Shown: piece after piece, positions 44,929 to 54,402 of the stretch | How the letters are laid out: each line of letters opens with the position of its first letter | How positions within the stretch are numbered: the first letter of the stretch is position 1 | DNA from: JAFIFT01 sp020051095 | GTDB taxonomy: Bacteria; Pseudomonadota; Gammaproteobacteria; Legionellales; Legionellaceae | Reading direction: 5' to 3' | NCBI RefSeq assembly: GCF_964199965.1 | Contig: NZ_CAXMZT010000001.1 | Span: forward strand, 62,001 to 126,000 | DNA: 64,000 bases | Notes under the pieces: model-generated | Told to the model about the DNA's origin: nothing | What the model saw: the letters and a program-made list of their open reading frames with translations, nothing else | The model's database searches: none | Position numbers and translations under genes: made by a program

Positions 44929-45987
44929 ATGGATGAGAAAATGGAACATACGCAACCAGAGGTGCATATCAGTGTTGAAACGTATCTTAATCATATCGTA
45001 CTTGGTAAATTTCCCGCTAGATTAATAGAAAACCGCCCTTTAGAAGATTTTGAACATGATGGACAAAAATATATTGTTGATTTAGAGCCTTGTGATCAAG
45101 GGTTTATCTATCCTGATGCTGACTTTGAACAAATGATCAGTTCAAATCCTGCTTATATAAAAAAATTAATGGATCAATTCAATCGTGTATTGGTTCATTT
45201 TATTGATGTATTCAACCGGGTTGTTGATGGAGATTTTAAACGCTTGGAAGACAAATTACCCTTTCTACAACAAGCATATCTCTTAAAGCTCAACAGTCAA
45301 AATGAACCGCCATCTTCCATTCAGCATTGTGTTCCAAAAATACGGTTTTTCAGGGATTTTTGTTATCAAATTGTTCAAGCATATATAGCGGGAAGAAACC
45401 CCGAAGATTTTAAACAGTATGCGGCAACAAGGCCAAAAAATGTGGCGAGAATGCGGAAAATGGTTTCCTATATGTCCCTCGAATGCATGAGCAAAAGGCA
45501 TTTGTATCGACAATTTATTCATAGCCAAAACTATATTAACGCCCATGCGCTCACATTATTGCCTGAAGCTGATCTAAAAATGCAACTATTGACGAATCTA
45601 ATAAACACGTATAACGAGGCCTTAACGGCGATGACACATTCGGATAGTAAAAGGTCTGCTATTGCGCGATTTACGCATCTTGATCTAACACTATTCAATT
45701 CTTACGCAATACAAAAAGATAGGTTTGAACCGCTTGTGCTATCGCCAGAGTTAACAATCGAGGACGTTTTAAAACATTTCGTGTATTTGTTGAGGAATCT
45801 AGACGATAGTCTTCGCAAAAGCCAGACGAGTGCTGTACTCAATGTCTTACGAAACAATTCATTTTTTTCTAAAAGCATGAAAGAAAATACCTTGCCTGAA
45901 GCGTTAGCAGAAACCATCCAGGATTGTCTCAACCAGATAATGCCTGTGGAAATTGGTTCTTCAAAATTAAATGGGGAACAGCTCTGA
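44929..45987 (+). CDS. Unknown helical cytosolic protein
   Basis: I do not recognise this 352-residue protein. The ATG at 44929 follows AAAGGAG at 6 nt; an upstream GTG at 44911 covers the ribosome site and is rejected. There is no signal peptide or membrane helix. It is mostly alpha-helical by eye, with amphipathic stretches such as LMDQFNRVLVHFIDVFNRVV, a basic segment KNVARMRKMVSYMSLECMSKRHLYRQF, and a polar end (NQIMPVEIGSSKLNGEQL). It stands alone between mnmC and the PhzF gene. It could be a lineage-specific or secreted protein, but nothing in the sequence settles that. Confidence 0.75.
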   Translation: MDEKMEHTQPEVHISVETYLNHIVLGKFPARLIENRPLEDFEHDGQKYIVDLEPCDQGFIYPDADFEQMISSNPAYIKKLMDQFNRVLVHFIDVFNRVVDGDFKRLEDKLPFLQQAYLLKLNSQNEPPSSIQHCVPKIRFFRDFCYQIVQAYIAGRNPEDFKQYAATRPKNVARMRKMVSYMSLECMSKRHLYRQFIHSQNYINAHALTLLPEADLKMQLLTNLINTYNEALTAMTHSDSKRSAIARFTHLDLTLFNSYAIQKDRFEPLVLSPELTIEDVLKHFVYLLRNLDDSLRKSQTSAVLNVLRNNSFFSKSMKENTLPEALAETIQDCLNQIMPVEIGSSKLNGEQL

Positions 45988-46048
45988 CGGAGCCATACGA
46001 TAAATAATCAAAGATTTTTAACTCTATCTATGCTAGGATAAGTCCATT

Positions 46049-46064
46049 TTATAACAAGTTATAA
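46049..46064. promoter_or_regulatory. 16-bp palindrome ahead of the PhzF-family gene
   Basis: TTATAACAAGTTATAA has perfect 7-bp arms around AA and ends 6 bp before the start codon at 46071. Its placement over the expected ribosome site suits an operator or a small RNA hairpin. No clear Shine-Dalgarno is otherwise seen. Confidence 0.35.
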
Positions 46065-46070
46065 TTATAC

Positions 46071-46850
46071 ATGGAACGAATAAAGATATTTCAAGTCGAT
46101 GCCTTCACCGATAAATTATTTCATGGCAATCCTGCAGCTGTATGTTTACTTCAAGAATGGTTAAATGATGAGTTATTGCAAGCGATAGCCCTTGAAAATA
46201 ATTTATCTGAAACAGCGTATGTTGTTGAAAATGAAGATGGGTATCATATTCGATGGTTCAGCCCAAATGGCGAAGTTGACTTGTGTGGGCATGCAACATT
46301 AGCAGCCGCAGATGTCCTATTTTCATTGCAGCAAACAGATAAACAATTCACTTTTTCGAGTTTAAGTGGCCCTTTGTACGTTAGGAAAGATAATCAATTT
46401 ATCGAGATGGATTTCCCGTTAATGCATAATGAGCAAATTCCAAATCAATTTTTGGAAGACTTAATTAATCAACCAATTATTGCTGCTTATTGTTCACCAA
46501 AAGATTGGCTAGTTATTTTGGATAATGAAGAAAGGGTTAAACAAACTCAGGTTGATCAAATTCGTCTTCTGGCGCATGATATGCAAGGATTAATTGTGAG
46601 TGCACCGAGTGACGATGTTGATTTTTACTCAAGGTGTTTTTACCCCAAACATAAAATTCCTGAGGATCCGGTTACGGGATCAGCGCATTGTTTGTTAACG
46701 CCCGTTTGGGCTGAAAGGCTTGGAAAATCTAGCTTTGTTGCTCGGCAAGGGTTAAGCCGTAAAGGAACGGTTCATTGCCAACTAAACGATAACCGCGTGT
46801 TATTAAAAGGCGAATGTCGTCGTTTTATGGAAGGAACCATTGAGCTTTGA
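46071..46850 (+). CDS. PhzF-family isomerase/epimerase
   Basis: The 259-residue protein begins IKIFQVDAFTDKLFHGNPAAVCLL, the hallmark of the PhzF (diaminopimelate-epimerase-like) fold. The catalytic Glu is Glu47 in NNLSETAYVV, and the second domain has DLCGHATLAAADVLF and PEDPVTGSAHCLLTPVWA. Most members away from phenazine clusters have unknown substrates, and no phenazine gene is present here. Its start is masked by a palindrome. A 146-bp spacer separates it from prpB. Confidence 0.9.
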   Translation: MERIKIFQVDAFTDKLFHGNPAAVCLLQEWLNDELLQAIALENNLSETAYVVENEDGYHIRWFSPNGEVDLCGHATLAAADVLFSLQQTDKQFTFSSLSGPLYVRKDNQFIEMDFPLMHNEQIPNQFLEDLINQPIIAAYCSPKDWLVILDNEERVKQTQVDQIRLLAHDMQGLIVSAPSDDVDFYSRCFYPKHKIPEDPVTGSAHCLLTPVWAERLGKSSFVARQGLSRKGTVHCQLNDNRVLLKGECRRFMEGTIEL

Positions 46851-46996
46851 GCGGACAATTAACAAGAATAAATCGTATGTTTCTTGGCAATCTAGTCTTT
46901 GTTTATGGATTTAGCTTTATATGAAATAATGCGGCAGGAATTTAAGATAGATAGCCAACGACGATAGACAATCTATAAGTAACAAGGGAGCGTTTG

Positions 46997-47881
46997 ATGA
47001 CAGATTCTATGGGTCATATGTTTAGGCAATTAGTCAACCAAAAGCACATTCTTCCGATTGTTGGAACCATTAATGCTTACTGTGCGTTATTAGCTAAGAA
47101 TGCAGGTCATCGTGCTATCTACTTATCAGGTGCTGGGGTTGCCAATGCCTCCTGGGGTATCCCTGATCTTGGGATGACGCATTTAGGGGATGTTTTTGAA
47201 GATGCGCGTCGCATCACCCAAGCAGTTGATTTGCCTCTGTTAGTCGATATAGATACAGGTTGGGGGCATGCCTTTAATATTGCTAGAACCATTAAAATGA
47301 TGGAGCAAGCAGGCGTCGCAGCAGTCCATCTAGAAGATCAAGTATTAGCCAAACGTTGTGGGCACCGCCCAAATAAAGCCGTTGTCAGCCAAGAAGAAAT
47401 GGGGGATAGGATTAAAGCAGCTGTTGATGCCCGCCAGGATCCATCATTTGTAATTATGGCAAGAACGGATGCTTATGCGATTGAGGGTATGAACGCTGCT
47501 GTTGAGCGTGCGAACTATTATGTCGAATTAGGTGCGGATATGATTTTCGCAGAAGCTATGACGACACTAGCAGAGTATCAACAATTTGCCGAGCAAGTAA
47601 ATGCACCGATATTAGCAAACATAACCGAGTTTGGTAAAACACCGCTGTTTTCTCAAACTGAATTGGAAAATGTTGGAATAAAAATGGCATTATATCCATT
47701 GTCAGCTTTCCGAGCGATGTCACAAGCTGCCTCTTTGGTCTATCAAACAATCAAGGAGGAGGGATCCCAGGTATCCTGTGTTGATACAATGCAAACAAGA
47801 GAAGAATTATATCATCATTTAAATTATCATACCTTTGAACAACAATTAGATCGATTAAGGGAGAAAAAGGATGACCAATAA
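46997..47881 (+). CDS. prpB: 2-methylisocitrate lyase
   Basis: PrpB splits 2-methylisocitrate to pyruvate and succinate, the last step of the methylcitrate cycle. The 294-residue protein has the isocitrate-lyase-family signature AKRCGHRPNK with Cys121, the Mg ligands in LLVDIDTGWGHAFN and VHLEDQV, and MARTDAYAIEGMN. The ATG at 46997 follows GGGAG at 6 nt; a TTG just before it is not the start. It overlaps prpC by 11 nt. Confidence 0.95.
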   Translation: MTDSMGHMFRQLVNQKHILPIVGTINAYCALLAKNAGHRAIYLSGAGVANASWGIPDLGMTHLGDVFEDARRITQAVDLPLLVDIDTGWGHAFNIARTIKMMEQAGVAAVHLEDQVLAKRCGHRPNKAVVSQEEMGDRIKAAVDARQDPSFVIMARTDAYAIEGMNAAVERANYYVELGADMIFAEAMTTLAEYQQFAEQVNAPILANITEFGKTPLFSQTELENVGIKMALYPLSAFRAMSQAASLVYQTIKEEGSQVSCVDTMQTREELYHHLNYHTFEQQLDRLREKKDDQ

Positions 47882-48989
47882 ACAAGGCGGTTTGGCGGGT
47901 GTTGTTGCAGGTGAGTCAGCTATTGCAACGGTGGGTAAAGCCGGAAAAGGCCTAAATTATCGCGGCTATTCCATTGATGACCTTGCAAACCATGCAACAT
48001 TTGAAGAAGTTGCCTACTTACTTCACTATGGTCAATTACCCAATCAACGAGAACTGGATCGATATCAAGAAAAATTAATTTCTTTACGTAATATTCCTTC
48101 TGCATTAAAAGATGTACTAAGAGCGATCCCCAAACACGCACATCCAATGGATGTTTTAAGAACAGGATGTTCATTTCTGGGAAATTTAGAGCCCGAGGAA
48201 TCATTTAAACAACAATATGACATTGCTGATCGTTTATTAGCCATATACCCAGCCATTATGTGCTATTGGTATGCATGGCACTTTCTTGATAAAGAAATCA
48301 GCGAATACTCGGATGAACCCACCATTGGTGGTCATTTTCTTGCCTTGCTTCATCAGAAAAAGCCAAATGATCTTGCCAAAAACATGATGAATGTATCCTT
48401 GATACTTTATGCAGAGCATGAGTTTAATGCGTCGACATTTGCTGCCCGGGTGACTGCCGCCACGCTATCGGATATCTATTCTGCGATGACGTCTGCTATC
48501 GGCACACTGCGTGGTCCCTTGCATGGTGGAGCGAATGAAGCAGCAATGGAATTGATTGAGCAATTTACTACAGCAGATGAAGCAGAAACAAAATTATTGC
48601 AAATGCTTGCAAATAAAGAAAAAATAATGGGCTTTGGGCACCGTGTATATACGGATTGCGATCCGCGATCAGACATTATCAAAACATGGTCGAAGAAATT
48701 TGCGCAAACGACTGGCGATATGACCTTATATGATATTTCTGAGCGAATCGAATCATTAATGTGGCGAGAAAAAAAATTATTTCCTAATTTGGACTTCTAT
48801 TCAGCATCCGCCTATCATTTTTGTGGTATACCAACCTTTTTATTCACCCCAATTTTTGTCATGTCAAGAACGACCGGTTGGGCTGCACATATATTTGAAC
48901 AACGTGCCAACAACCGTTTAATTAGACCCACATCCGAATATATTGGCCCTGAACAACGCCATTATTTACCCATTGAACAACGAGGTTAA
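47871..48989 (+). CDS. prpC: 2-methylcitrate synthase
   Basis: PrpC condenses propionyl-CoA with oxaloacetate. The 372-residue protein is a short-form type II citrate synthase: GKGLNYRGYSIDDLA, SAIGTLRGPLHGGANEAAME (first histidine), KIMGFGHRVYTDCDPRS (second histidine), and the Asp in LDFYSASAYHFCGIP. Its place in prpBCD separates it from housekeeping GltA. The ribosome site is inside the end of prpB, and prpD starts just after its stop. Confidence 0.95.
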   Translation: MTNKQGGLAGVVAGESAIATVGKAGKGLNYRGYSIDDLANHATFEEVAYLLHYGQLPNQRELDRYQEKLISLRNIPSALKDVLRAIPKHAHPMDVLRTGCSFLGNLEPEESFKQQYDIADRLLAIYPAIMCYWYAWHFLDKEISEYSDEPTIGGHFLALLHQKKPNDLAKNMMNVSLILYAEHEFNASTFAARVTAATLSDIYSAMTSAIGTLRGPLHGGANEAAMELIEQFTTADEAETKLLQMLANKEKIMGFGHRVYTDCDPRSDIIKTWSKKFAQTTGDMTLYDISERIESLMWREKKLFPNLDFYSASAYHFCGIPTFLFTPIFVMSRTTGWAAHIFEQRANNRLIRPTSEYIGPEQRHYLPIEQRG

Positions 48990-48990
48990 T

Positions 48991-50436
48991 ATGTCCCATT
49001 TTGTCGAAGAAAATGTAAAGCCTGATTATGATGCTGTCATGCAGTCCATTGCTGATTATGTGCTGGATAAAACCATCCTCAGCAAAGAGGCCTATGAAAC
49101 AGCACGACTTTGCTTAATGGATTCAATGGGATGTGCTATGTTAGCGCTCAACTTCAAGGCTTGCCAAAACATGCTCGGCCCCATCGTTCCAGGAGCAACA
49201 CTCGATAATGGATTTAAAGTGCCTGGCACGCCTTATCAATTGGATCCGGTGGAAGGGGCCTTCAACTTTGGCACGATGGTGCGTTGGCTTGACTTTAATG
49301 ATACCTGGTTAGCGGCGGAATGGGGGCATCCATCGGATAATTTAGGGGCAATTTTAGCGGTATCCGATTATTTATCTCGTCAAGCGATAAAGCAGGGTAA
49401 ATCGCCAATAACCATGCATCAGGTGATGACAGCGATGATCAAAGCCCATGAAATTCAGGGGGTAATGGCTTTAAAAAACAGCTTTAACCGTGTGGGATTA
49501 GATCATGTTATTTTAGTTAAGTTGGCCAGTGCTGCTGTCACAGCCCAATTATTGGGTGCAGATAGGGATCAACTACTACGGACGCTGTCGCAAGTGTTTG
49601 TGGATGGCCAATCATTAAGAACCTATCGACATGCACCCAATGCGGGCTCAAGAAAATCGTGGGCTGCAGGCGATGCGTGTGCCAGAGCTGTCCGTCTTGC
49701 GATCATCGCAAAGCGTGGCGAAATGGGTTATCCATCGGCACTCAGTGTGAAGACATGGGGCTTTTATGATGTGTTATTTAAGGGGCAAACGTTTGAACTT
49801 CCCCAACCATTTGATAGCTATGTGATGGAAAATGTGTTGTTCAAATTATCCTATCCTGCGGAATTTCATGCTCAAACAGCAGTTGAATGTGCGGTTAAAC
49901 TTCATCAAGATTATCAGCATCGACTCGATGAAATTAAAGAGATAGAACTTGTTACCCATGAGTCAGCTATTCGTATCATTTCAAAACAAGGCGAACTGCA
50001 TAATCCGGCAGATAGGGATCATTGCTTGCAATATATGGTTGCAGTGGGGCTGGCATTTGGTGATCTTAAAGCCGAGCACTATGAAAATGAAACAGCAAAT
50101 AACCCGATCATTGATACATTGCGCTCTAAAATGACAGTAAAAGAAAATAAGCAGTTTAGCGATGATTATCTCGATCCACAAAAACGCTCTATTGCCAATA
50201 GTATGCGCCTCCATTTTACAGACGGTAGTAGCAGCGAGTTAGTAACGATTGAATATCCAATTGGTCATAAGCGTAGACGCAAGGAAGGCATCCCGGTTTT
50301 AATTGAAAAGTTCAAACATAATTTATCCACGCGCTTTGATGATAGTAAAGTCGCTCAACTCATCAAAGTGTGCGACGATTCAACATATTTGAATCAAATG
50401 CCTGTCAATCAGTTTGTCGATCTTTGGCAACAATGA
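48991..50436 (+). CDS. prpD: 2-methylcitrate dehydratase
   Basis: PrpD dehydrates 2-methylcitrate to 2-methyl-cis-aconitate. The 481-residue MmgE/PrpD protein begins MSHFVEENVKPDYDAVMQSI and carries WLDFNDTWLAAEWGHPSDNLGAIL, SRKSWAAGDACARAVRLA, YPAEFHAQTAVECAVKL and NPADRDHCLQYMVAVGLAFG. The ATG at 48991 has AGG ahead and begins one base after the prpC stop; the frame is open into prpC but has no support there. Hydration of the product must come from AcnB elsewhere. Confidence 0.95.
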   Translation: MSHFVEENVKPDYDAVMQSIADYVLDKTILSKEAYETARLCLMDSMGCAMLALNFKACQNMLGPIVPGATLDNGFKVPGTPYQLDPVEGAFNFGTMVRWLDFNDTWLAAEWGHPSDNLGAILAVSDYLSRQAIKQGKSPITMHQVMTAMIKAHEIQGVMALKNSFNRVGLDHVILVKLASAAVTAQLLGADRDQLLRTLSQVFVDGQSLRTYRHAPNAGSRKSWAAGDACARAVRLAIIAKRGEMGYPSALSVKTWGFYDVLFKGQTFELPQPFDSYVMENVLFKLSYPAEFHAQTAVECAVKLHQDYQHRLDEIKEIELVTHESAIRIISKQGELHNPADRDHCLQYMVAVGLAFGDLKAEHYENETANNPIIDTLRSKMTVKENKQFSDDYLDPQKRSIANSMRLHFTDGSSSELVTIEYPIGHKRRRKEGIPVLIEKFKHNLSTRFDDSKVAQLIKVCDDSTYLNQMPVNQFVDLWQQ

Positions 50437-50450
50437 TCCTAAATGGAATA

Positions 50451-50488
50451 CTGTCGGGCTATGTGCCTGACAGGACTCTTCTTTCAAT
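50451..50488 (+). terminator. Probable terminator after prpD
   Basis: CTGTCGGGC (50451-50459) pairs with GCCTGACAG (50465-50473) with one G-U pair and a 5-nt loop, followed by the pyrimidine-rich GACTCTTCTTTC. It lies 14 nt after the prpD stop. The T tract is broken, so strength is uncertain. Confidence 0.5.
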
Positions 50489-50536
50489 CATAGGCTAAAA
50501 ATAATCAATTGACATTTATTGATCTTTCATTTTACA

Positions 50537-50545
50537 TGGTATGAT
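50537..50545 (+). promoter_or_regulatory. Extended -10 promoter for the patatin gene
   Basis: TGGTATGAT fits the extended -10 form TGnTATAAT with one change and ends 29 bp before the start codon at 50575. A TTGACA lies at 50509-50514 but 25 bp away, too far for normal -35 spacing. Confidence 0.35.
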
Positions 50546-50574
50546 AGGCGTGCTTTTAATATGGAAACTGATAA

Positions 50575-53301
50575 ATGACGGCATATCAGCAAAACCTGTC
50601 AGAAATATTTGAGAAACAAGAACATCCACGTAATCTTATTTTATTTCAAAAGATAATATTGCTTGCACGTGAAGGATTATTGCAAGTGAATGGCCAGTTT
50701 CCGGATTCAAGTAAAACCTTATTCGAAAATTTAATAGAGGGGCATAGCTTTGTTGTTGACTTAACCCAACTGGATCCAAGTTATCGTTATAAATTGAAAA
50801 CCTGGTTATTAGATCCTCATCAAAACCAATGTAGTTATAGCTTCTGGGAGGGGTATGTTAATAATGATCACCGAGGCTACACCGTTGAAGTACCTCTCTC
50901 GTGGTGGGGACGATTTTATAACTGGTTATTTGGTTCAGTTGAAACGTCTTACTGGCCTTTGGCAACAAAAAAGAATTTAAACCCTGATTTTCAATTACAT
51001 GGATTTACACTACAAACAGGCAAACAAGGCTGGCTATTTGAGTTTAAGCATACCCATTTAGAGAACTTATTTTCCTTTAAGAAAAATAAGGAGAATTTAG
51101 AAAAAGCACGGAACAGTAGGCGGATTGTGCTTACGCCTGGCATAGTTGACAAGCTTGTTAAAGTTAATAAAGTCGATGACAGGATCTATCATGAGCTCAA
51201 TGAGCCCCACCCACTATCAATCGATGTTTTACCCAGTCATAAAGACTATCGATATCAAGCCATGGCTGAATTCCGCAAAACAGAATTCATTGAGGAAAAT
51301 CTAGCCTGGTATGTCCAACTTTGGCGTTGGATTCTTCAATTCACAACGTCATTGATAAAGTTTGTTGTTTCGTTATGGCAAGATAGTCCTTCGGATCAAG
51401 ATGAGGAAAAAACCAGTAAGGCTCAACCACTAGTTGCATCAACACAACACGTTTTATTTGAAAATGAGCAGATTCGCATTACCAAACAAAATGGTGTCTA
51501 TCAAGTTCGGGAAATATGGTCGGGTTATAAAAATTTAGTCTGCTCAGGCGGTGGCGGTAAAATATTTTCATTGGTTGGTGGCTATCGAGCCTGTCGAGAA
51601 ATGGGCATACCTTTTACGGCATATGCGGGAAGTTCAGCCGGGGCGATTATGTCAATTTTGGCTTACTTAAACTATGAGCCTGAGCAAGTTGAAAAATATT
51701 TTGCTGATTTTAACCGAGAAGTCCTGCTTTATAACGAGTGGGATAAAACGGGTTATTCAAAAACAACGGCTCTTAAAGCCGGATTGGACTATGTGATTGG
51801 TTTAAAAGTTTTAGAAATTATTAATCGCTATCACATTGATAAATCAGAAGATGGGCGAAAATTTCTAAATGATGAAGTGTTTAATTTAGGTAAAATTACC
51901 TTTCGATCGTTGGCGAATTTAAAAAAGCGATATCCTGACTGCGGATTGGGCGATGAACTCATTATTACTGCTAGCAACTTAGAGGCGCAAAGAGCCAGTT
52001 ATTTCTCGCTCAAAACAACACCGGATCTGGAACTCAGTCATGCAGGTGAGATGTCAGGAAGCATTCCCCCCTTATATAAACCCCCTGAATTTCAAGGGGT
52101 TCCTCATACGGATGGTGGTCTAACTAGCAATTTTCCAACAGAGGCTTTCATTGGTCATGACAAGTCATTGCTAAGCTCTCGGTATGGTTATAGTATCGAA
52201 TCGCTTGGTTTTTGTTTTGATAATGGCACAGAAGAAGGCATGCTTAATGGGTTCCGGCAGAGGATATATCGAGAGTCTTGGTTAGCAAATTGGTTTTATC
52301 AATTAATATCAGGGATACAAGATCCGGTTAGCGCATGGGAATGGGATCGAATTAAAATGGTTCAACAAAGTTTTACCACGGTTTTGTTACACGCCGATGT
52401 ACCATCAACGCAGTTTAGTGTTCCTACAGATAAACAAAAAGAGCTTGTTGAAAAGGGCTATCAAGAGACCATGCGGCATTTAAATTACCTTTATAGCAAA
52501 AATAAACACGATGACGGTTACCATCCTTCGCAACTGATGTTTGAAAGTTTTCAGTCGATTGAGGCAATTCTGGTGCATTGTTGTTTTCGCCAAAATAAAC
52601 CATTGTTTGATCAATTAGTCCCCATTGCTAAGCAACATGGTGTCAGCCAAAAAAGAATTGATTTGTTAGCACGCCGTTTTGATTTACCTGATGCCAACAA
52701 TAACGCTGCACCTAATGCACTAACACAACCAACTGAATCAGCAAAATCCAAGATTAGTAAATCACTCTCGAATTTATTGATATCAAGACACTATACCGAT
52801 AGGATGCGTTTTTTTATTTATATATACCCCATTTTTTTGAGAATGCGTTTGCCCATGTTTGCTAATAAAACAGATTATGACCTATTTTGCAAAGCACGAC
52901 ATGGAACGAGCATTAATAATCCGTTTTTTGCTTTATCACATTTGAAGCAACTTAATTCTAAACAACACTTGGTATTATTTTTAGTGATTTATTGTTTAAA
53001 AAAATTCCACTATAACAAATACGATGAACTGTGTGCGATACTAAAAAATTTATCTGATGCTATCATTGCAGGCGAAATTGACTTAAACTCACCTAAATAC
53101 CTCAATGTTTGGTCAACTTCATTAAAAGAACATGAGAAATTAAATCAAATTCTAGATTTTGTAAAAACGAAAAATTGGTCAGGCTTAGACGAGGCAGTGG
53201 AGTCGATACAAAATCCCCAACCGGATATTCAACCATCGACTGCTCAAGAAAGTCATGTTGTCGATAGTAGCAATAATAACCTAGTGGCCTTGGTGAAATA
53301 G
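50575..53301 (+). CDS. Patatin-like phospholipase with large unassigned flanking domains
   Basis: The 908-residue protein has a patatin domain from about residue 320 to 530: oxyanion motif GGGGKI (325-330), nucleophile GSSAG with Ser354, and DGG with Asp513 in HTDGGLTSNFP. All catalytic parts are intact, so it should hydrolyse lipid esters. Residues 1-290 are tryptophan-rich (WWGRFYNWLFG, WYVQLWRWILQF), do not match a family I know, and precede a short linker. Residues about 600-908 are helical, with a polar linker near 708-735. No signal peptide is seen. Legionella-group bacteria send patatin enzymes (VipD and relatives) into hosts through Dot/Icm; this protein could be of that sort, but only by analogy. 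It converges with mrdB (rodA) with 21 nt overlap. Confidence 0.85.
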   Translation: MTAYQQNLSEIFEKQEHPRNLILFQKIILLAREGLLQVNGQFPDSSKTLFENLIEGHSFVVDLTQLDPSYRYKLKTWLLDPHQNQCSYSFWEGYVNNDHRGYTVEVPLSWWGRFYNWLFGSVETSYWPLATKKNLNPDFQLHGFTLQTGKQGWLFEFKHTHLENLFSFKKNKENLEKARNSRRIVLTPGIVDKLVKVNKVDDRIYHELNEPHPLSIDVLPSHKDYRYQAMAEFRKTEFIEENLAWYVQLWRWILQFTTSLIKFVVSLWQDSPSDQDEEKTSKAQPLVASTQHVLFENEQIRITKQNGVYQVREIWSGYKNLVCSGGGGKIFSLVGGYRACREMGIPFTAYAGSSAGAIMSILAYLNYEPEQVEKYFADFNREVLLYNEWDKTGYSKTTALKAGLDYVIGLKVLEIINRYHIDKSEDGRKFLNDEVFNLGKITFRSLANLKKRYPDCGLGDELIITASNLEAQRASYFSLKTTPDLELSHAGEMSGSIPPLYKPPEFQGVPHTDGGLTSNFPTEAFIGHDKSLLSSRYGYSIESLGFCFDNGTEEGMLNGFRQRIYRESWLANWFYQLISGIQDPVSAWEWDRIKMVQQSFTTVLLHADVPSTQFSVPTDKQKELVEKGYQETMRHLNYLYSKNKHDDGYHPSQLMFESFQSIEAILVHCCFRQNKPLFDQLVPIAKQHGVSQKRIDLLARRFDLPDANNNAAPNALTQPTESAKSKISKSLSNLLISRHYTDRMRFFIYIYPIFLRMRLPMFANKTDYDLFCKARHGTSINNPFFALSHLKQLNSKQHLVLFLVIYCLKKFHYNKYDELCAILKNLSDAIIAGEIDLNSPKYLNVWSTSLKEHEKLNQILDFVKTKNWSGLDEAVESIQNPQPDIQPSTAQESHVVDSSNNNLVALVK

Positions 53302-54402
53302 AATCTTATGTGTACTAATTGACATGAGGACACCAAATCCGGCCATGAAGGTTACCATGGCTGTGCCGCCATAGCTTACGAGAGGCAACGGAATTCCTAC
53401 AACGGGCAATATCCCCATAACCATACCAATATTCACAAAAGCAGATATGAAAAAGGTGAAACTCAAACTACCGGCAAGCATTCGCGTATAGTTTGTCTGT
53501 GCTTGCAAGGCAATTTGTAAACCGCGAAGGGTGATACAGATAATCATTGCAATTAGTATAAAAGAACCAAAGTAGCCAAATTCTTCACCGCAAACGGCGA
53601 AAATGAAGTCAGTGGCATGCTCAGGCAAAAAATTCAAATGAGATTGACTTCCTTGTAACCACCCTTTGCCAGCAAGGCCACCGGATCCTATAGCAATCTT
53701 AGATTGAATGATATGATAGCCTGCGCCTAACGGATCTTTTTCAGGATTTAGTAGCATCATCACCCGCTTTTTTTGATAGTCATGGAGAAAATGCCACAAA
53801 ATAGGAAGTGCTGAAAGACCAAGGCAAGTGGCGGAAAAGATAATGCGGTAACTAAGGCCTGCTAAAAAGATGACACATAAGCCTGCTGAAGCAACCATTA
53901 TAGCAGTGCCAAGGTCAGGCTGTTTGGCGATTATCAACGTAGGCACCAGAATAATAGCCAAGGTAATGATCCAAGTGGATTGTTTATGTAACCCGCCTTT
54001 CTGGTCGATATACCAAGCCGCCATCATTGGCACAGCAAGCTTCATTATCTCAGAGGGTTGAAAGCGGAATAAGCCAAGTTCTAGCCATCTTTGAGCGCCT
54101 TTCCCTATCTTTCCAAGAACCATAACGGCAATCAATAACATTAATCCAGAAATATAAAGCCAGGGTGACCAAAGTTTGTAACGGTGTGGTGGGATGAATG
54201 CAAATACAATCATGACTAACAAAGCAAAGCAAAGTCTAATGAACTGACGATTCATGACGTTCATATCTTCGTTGGAGGCGCTGTATAAAATAATCAAGCC
54301 AAAGCACATCAGCATTAATAATGCCCCGAGTAACGGAAAATCAATATGAAGTGCCCGTTTTGTTAATCGATAGATGGGATTATGTATGTTTTGATTTTTC
54401 AT
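53281..54402 (-). CDS. mrdB: Rod-shape peptidoglycan polymerase RodA
   Basis: RodA is the SEDS glycosyltransferase that builds lateral wall with PBP2. The 373-residue protein has about ten membrane helices, with ALHIDFPLLGALLMLMCFGLIILYSAS at the start, KQPDLGTAIMVASAGLCVIF with the conserved Asp, and LPEHATDFIFAVCGEEFGYFG, GIPLPLVSYGGTAMV. The ATG at 54402 gives the usual N-terminus; the frame runs 66 nt further into mrdA without family support. It overlaps the mrdA end by 23 nt. Confidence 0.95.
   Translation of the reverse strand: MKNQNIHNPIYRLTKRALHIDFPLLGALLMLMCFGLIILYSASNEDMNVMNRQFIRLCFALLVMIVFAFIPPHRYKLWSPWLYISGLMLLIAVMVLGKIGKGAQRWLELGLFRFQPSEIMKLAVPMMAAWYIDQKGGLHKQSTWIITLAIILVPTLIIAKQPDLGTAIMVASAGLCVIFLAGLSYRIIFSATCLGLSALPILWHFLHDYQKKRVMMLLNPEKDPLGAGYHIIQSKIAIGSGGLAGKGWLQGSQSHLNFLPEHATDFIFAVCGEEFGYFGSFILIAMIICITLRGLQIALQAQTNYTRMLAGSLSFTFFISAFVNIGMVMGILPVVGIPLPLVSYGGTAMVTFMAGFGVLMSISTHKILFHQGH

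Noticed and set aside
50553..50560. TTTAATAT as a possible PmrA-type site (Legionella effector promoters)
   Set aside because: It lies downstream of the candidate -10 and is a single short AT-rich half-match, expected by chance in such sequence.
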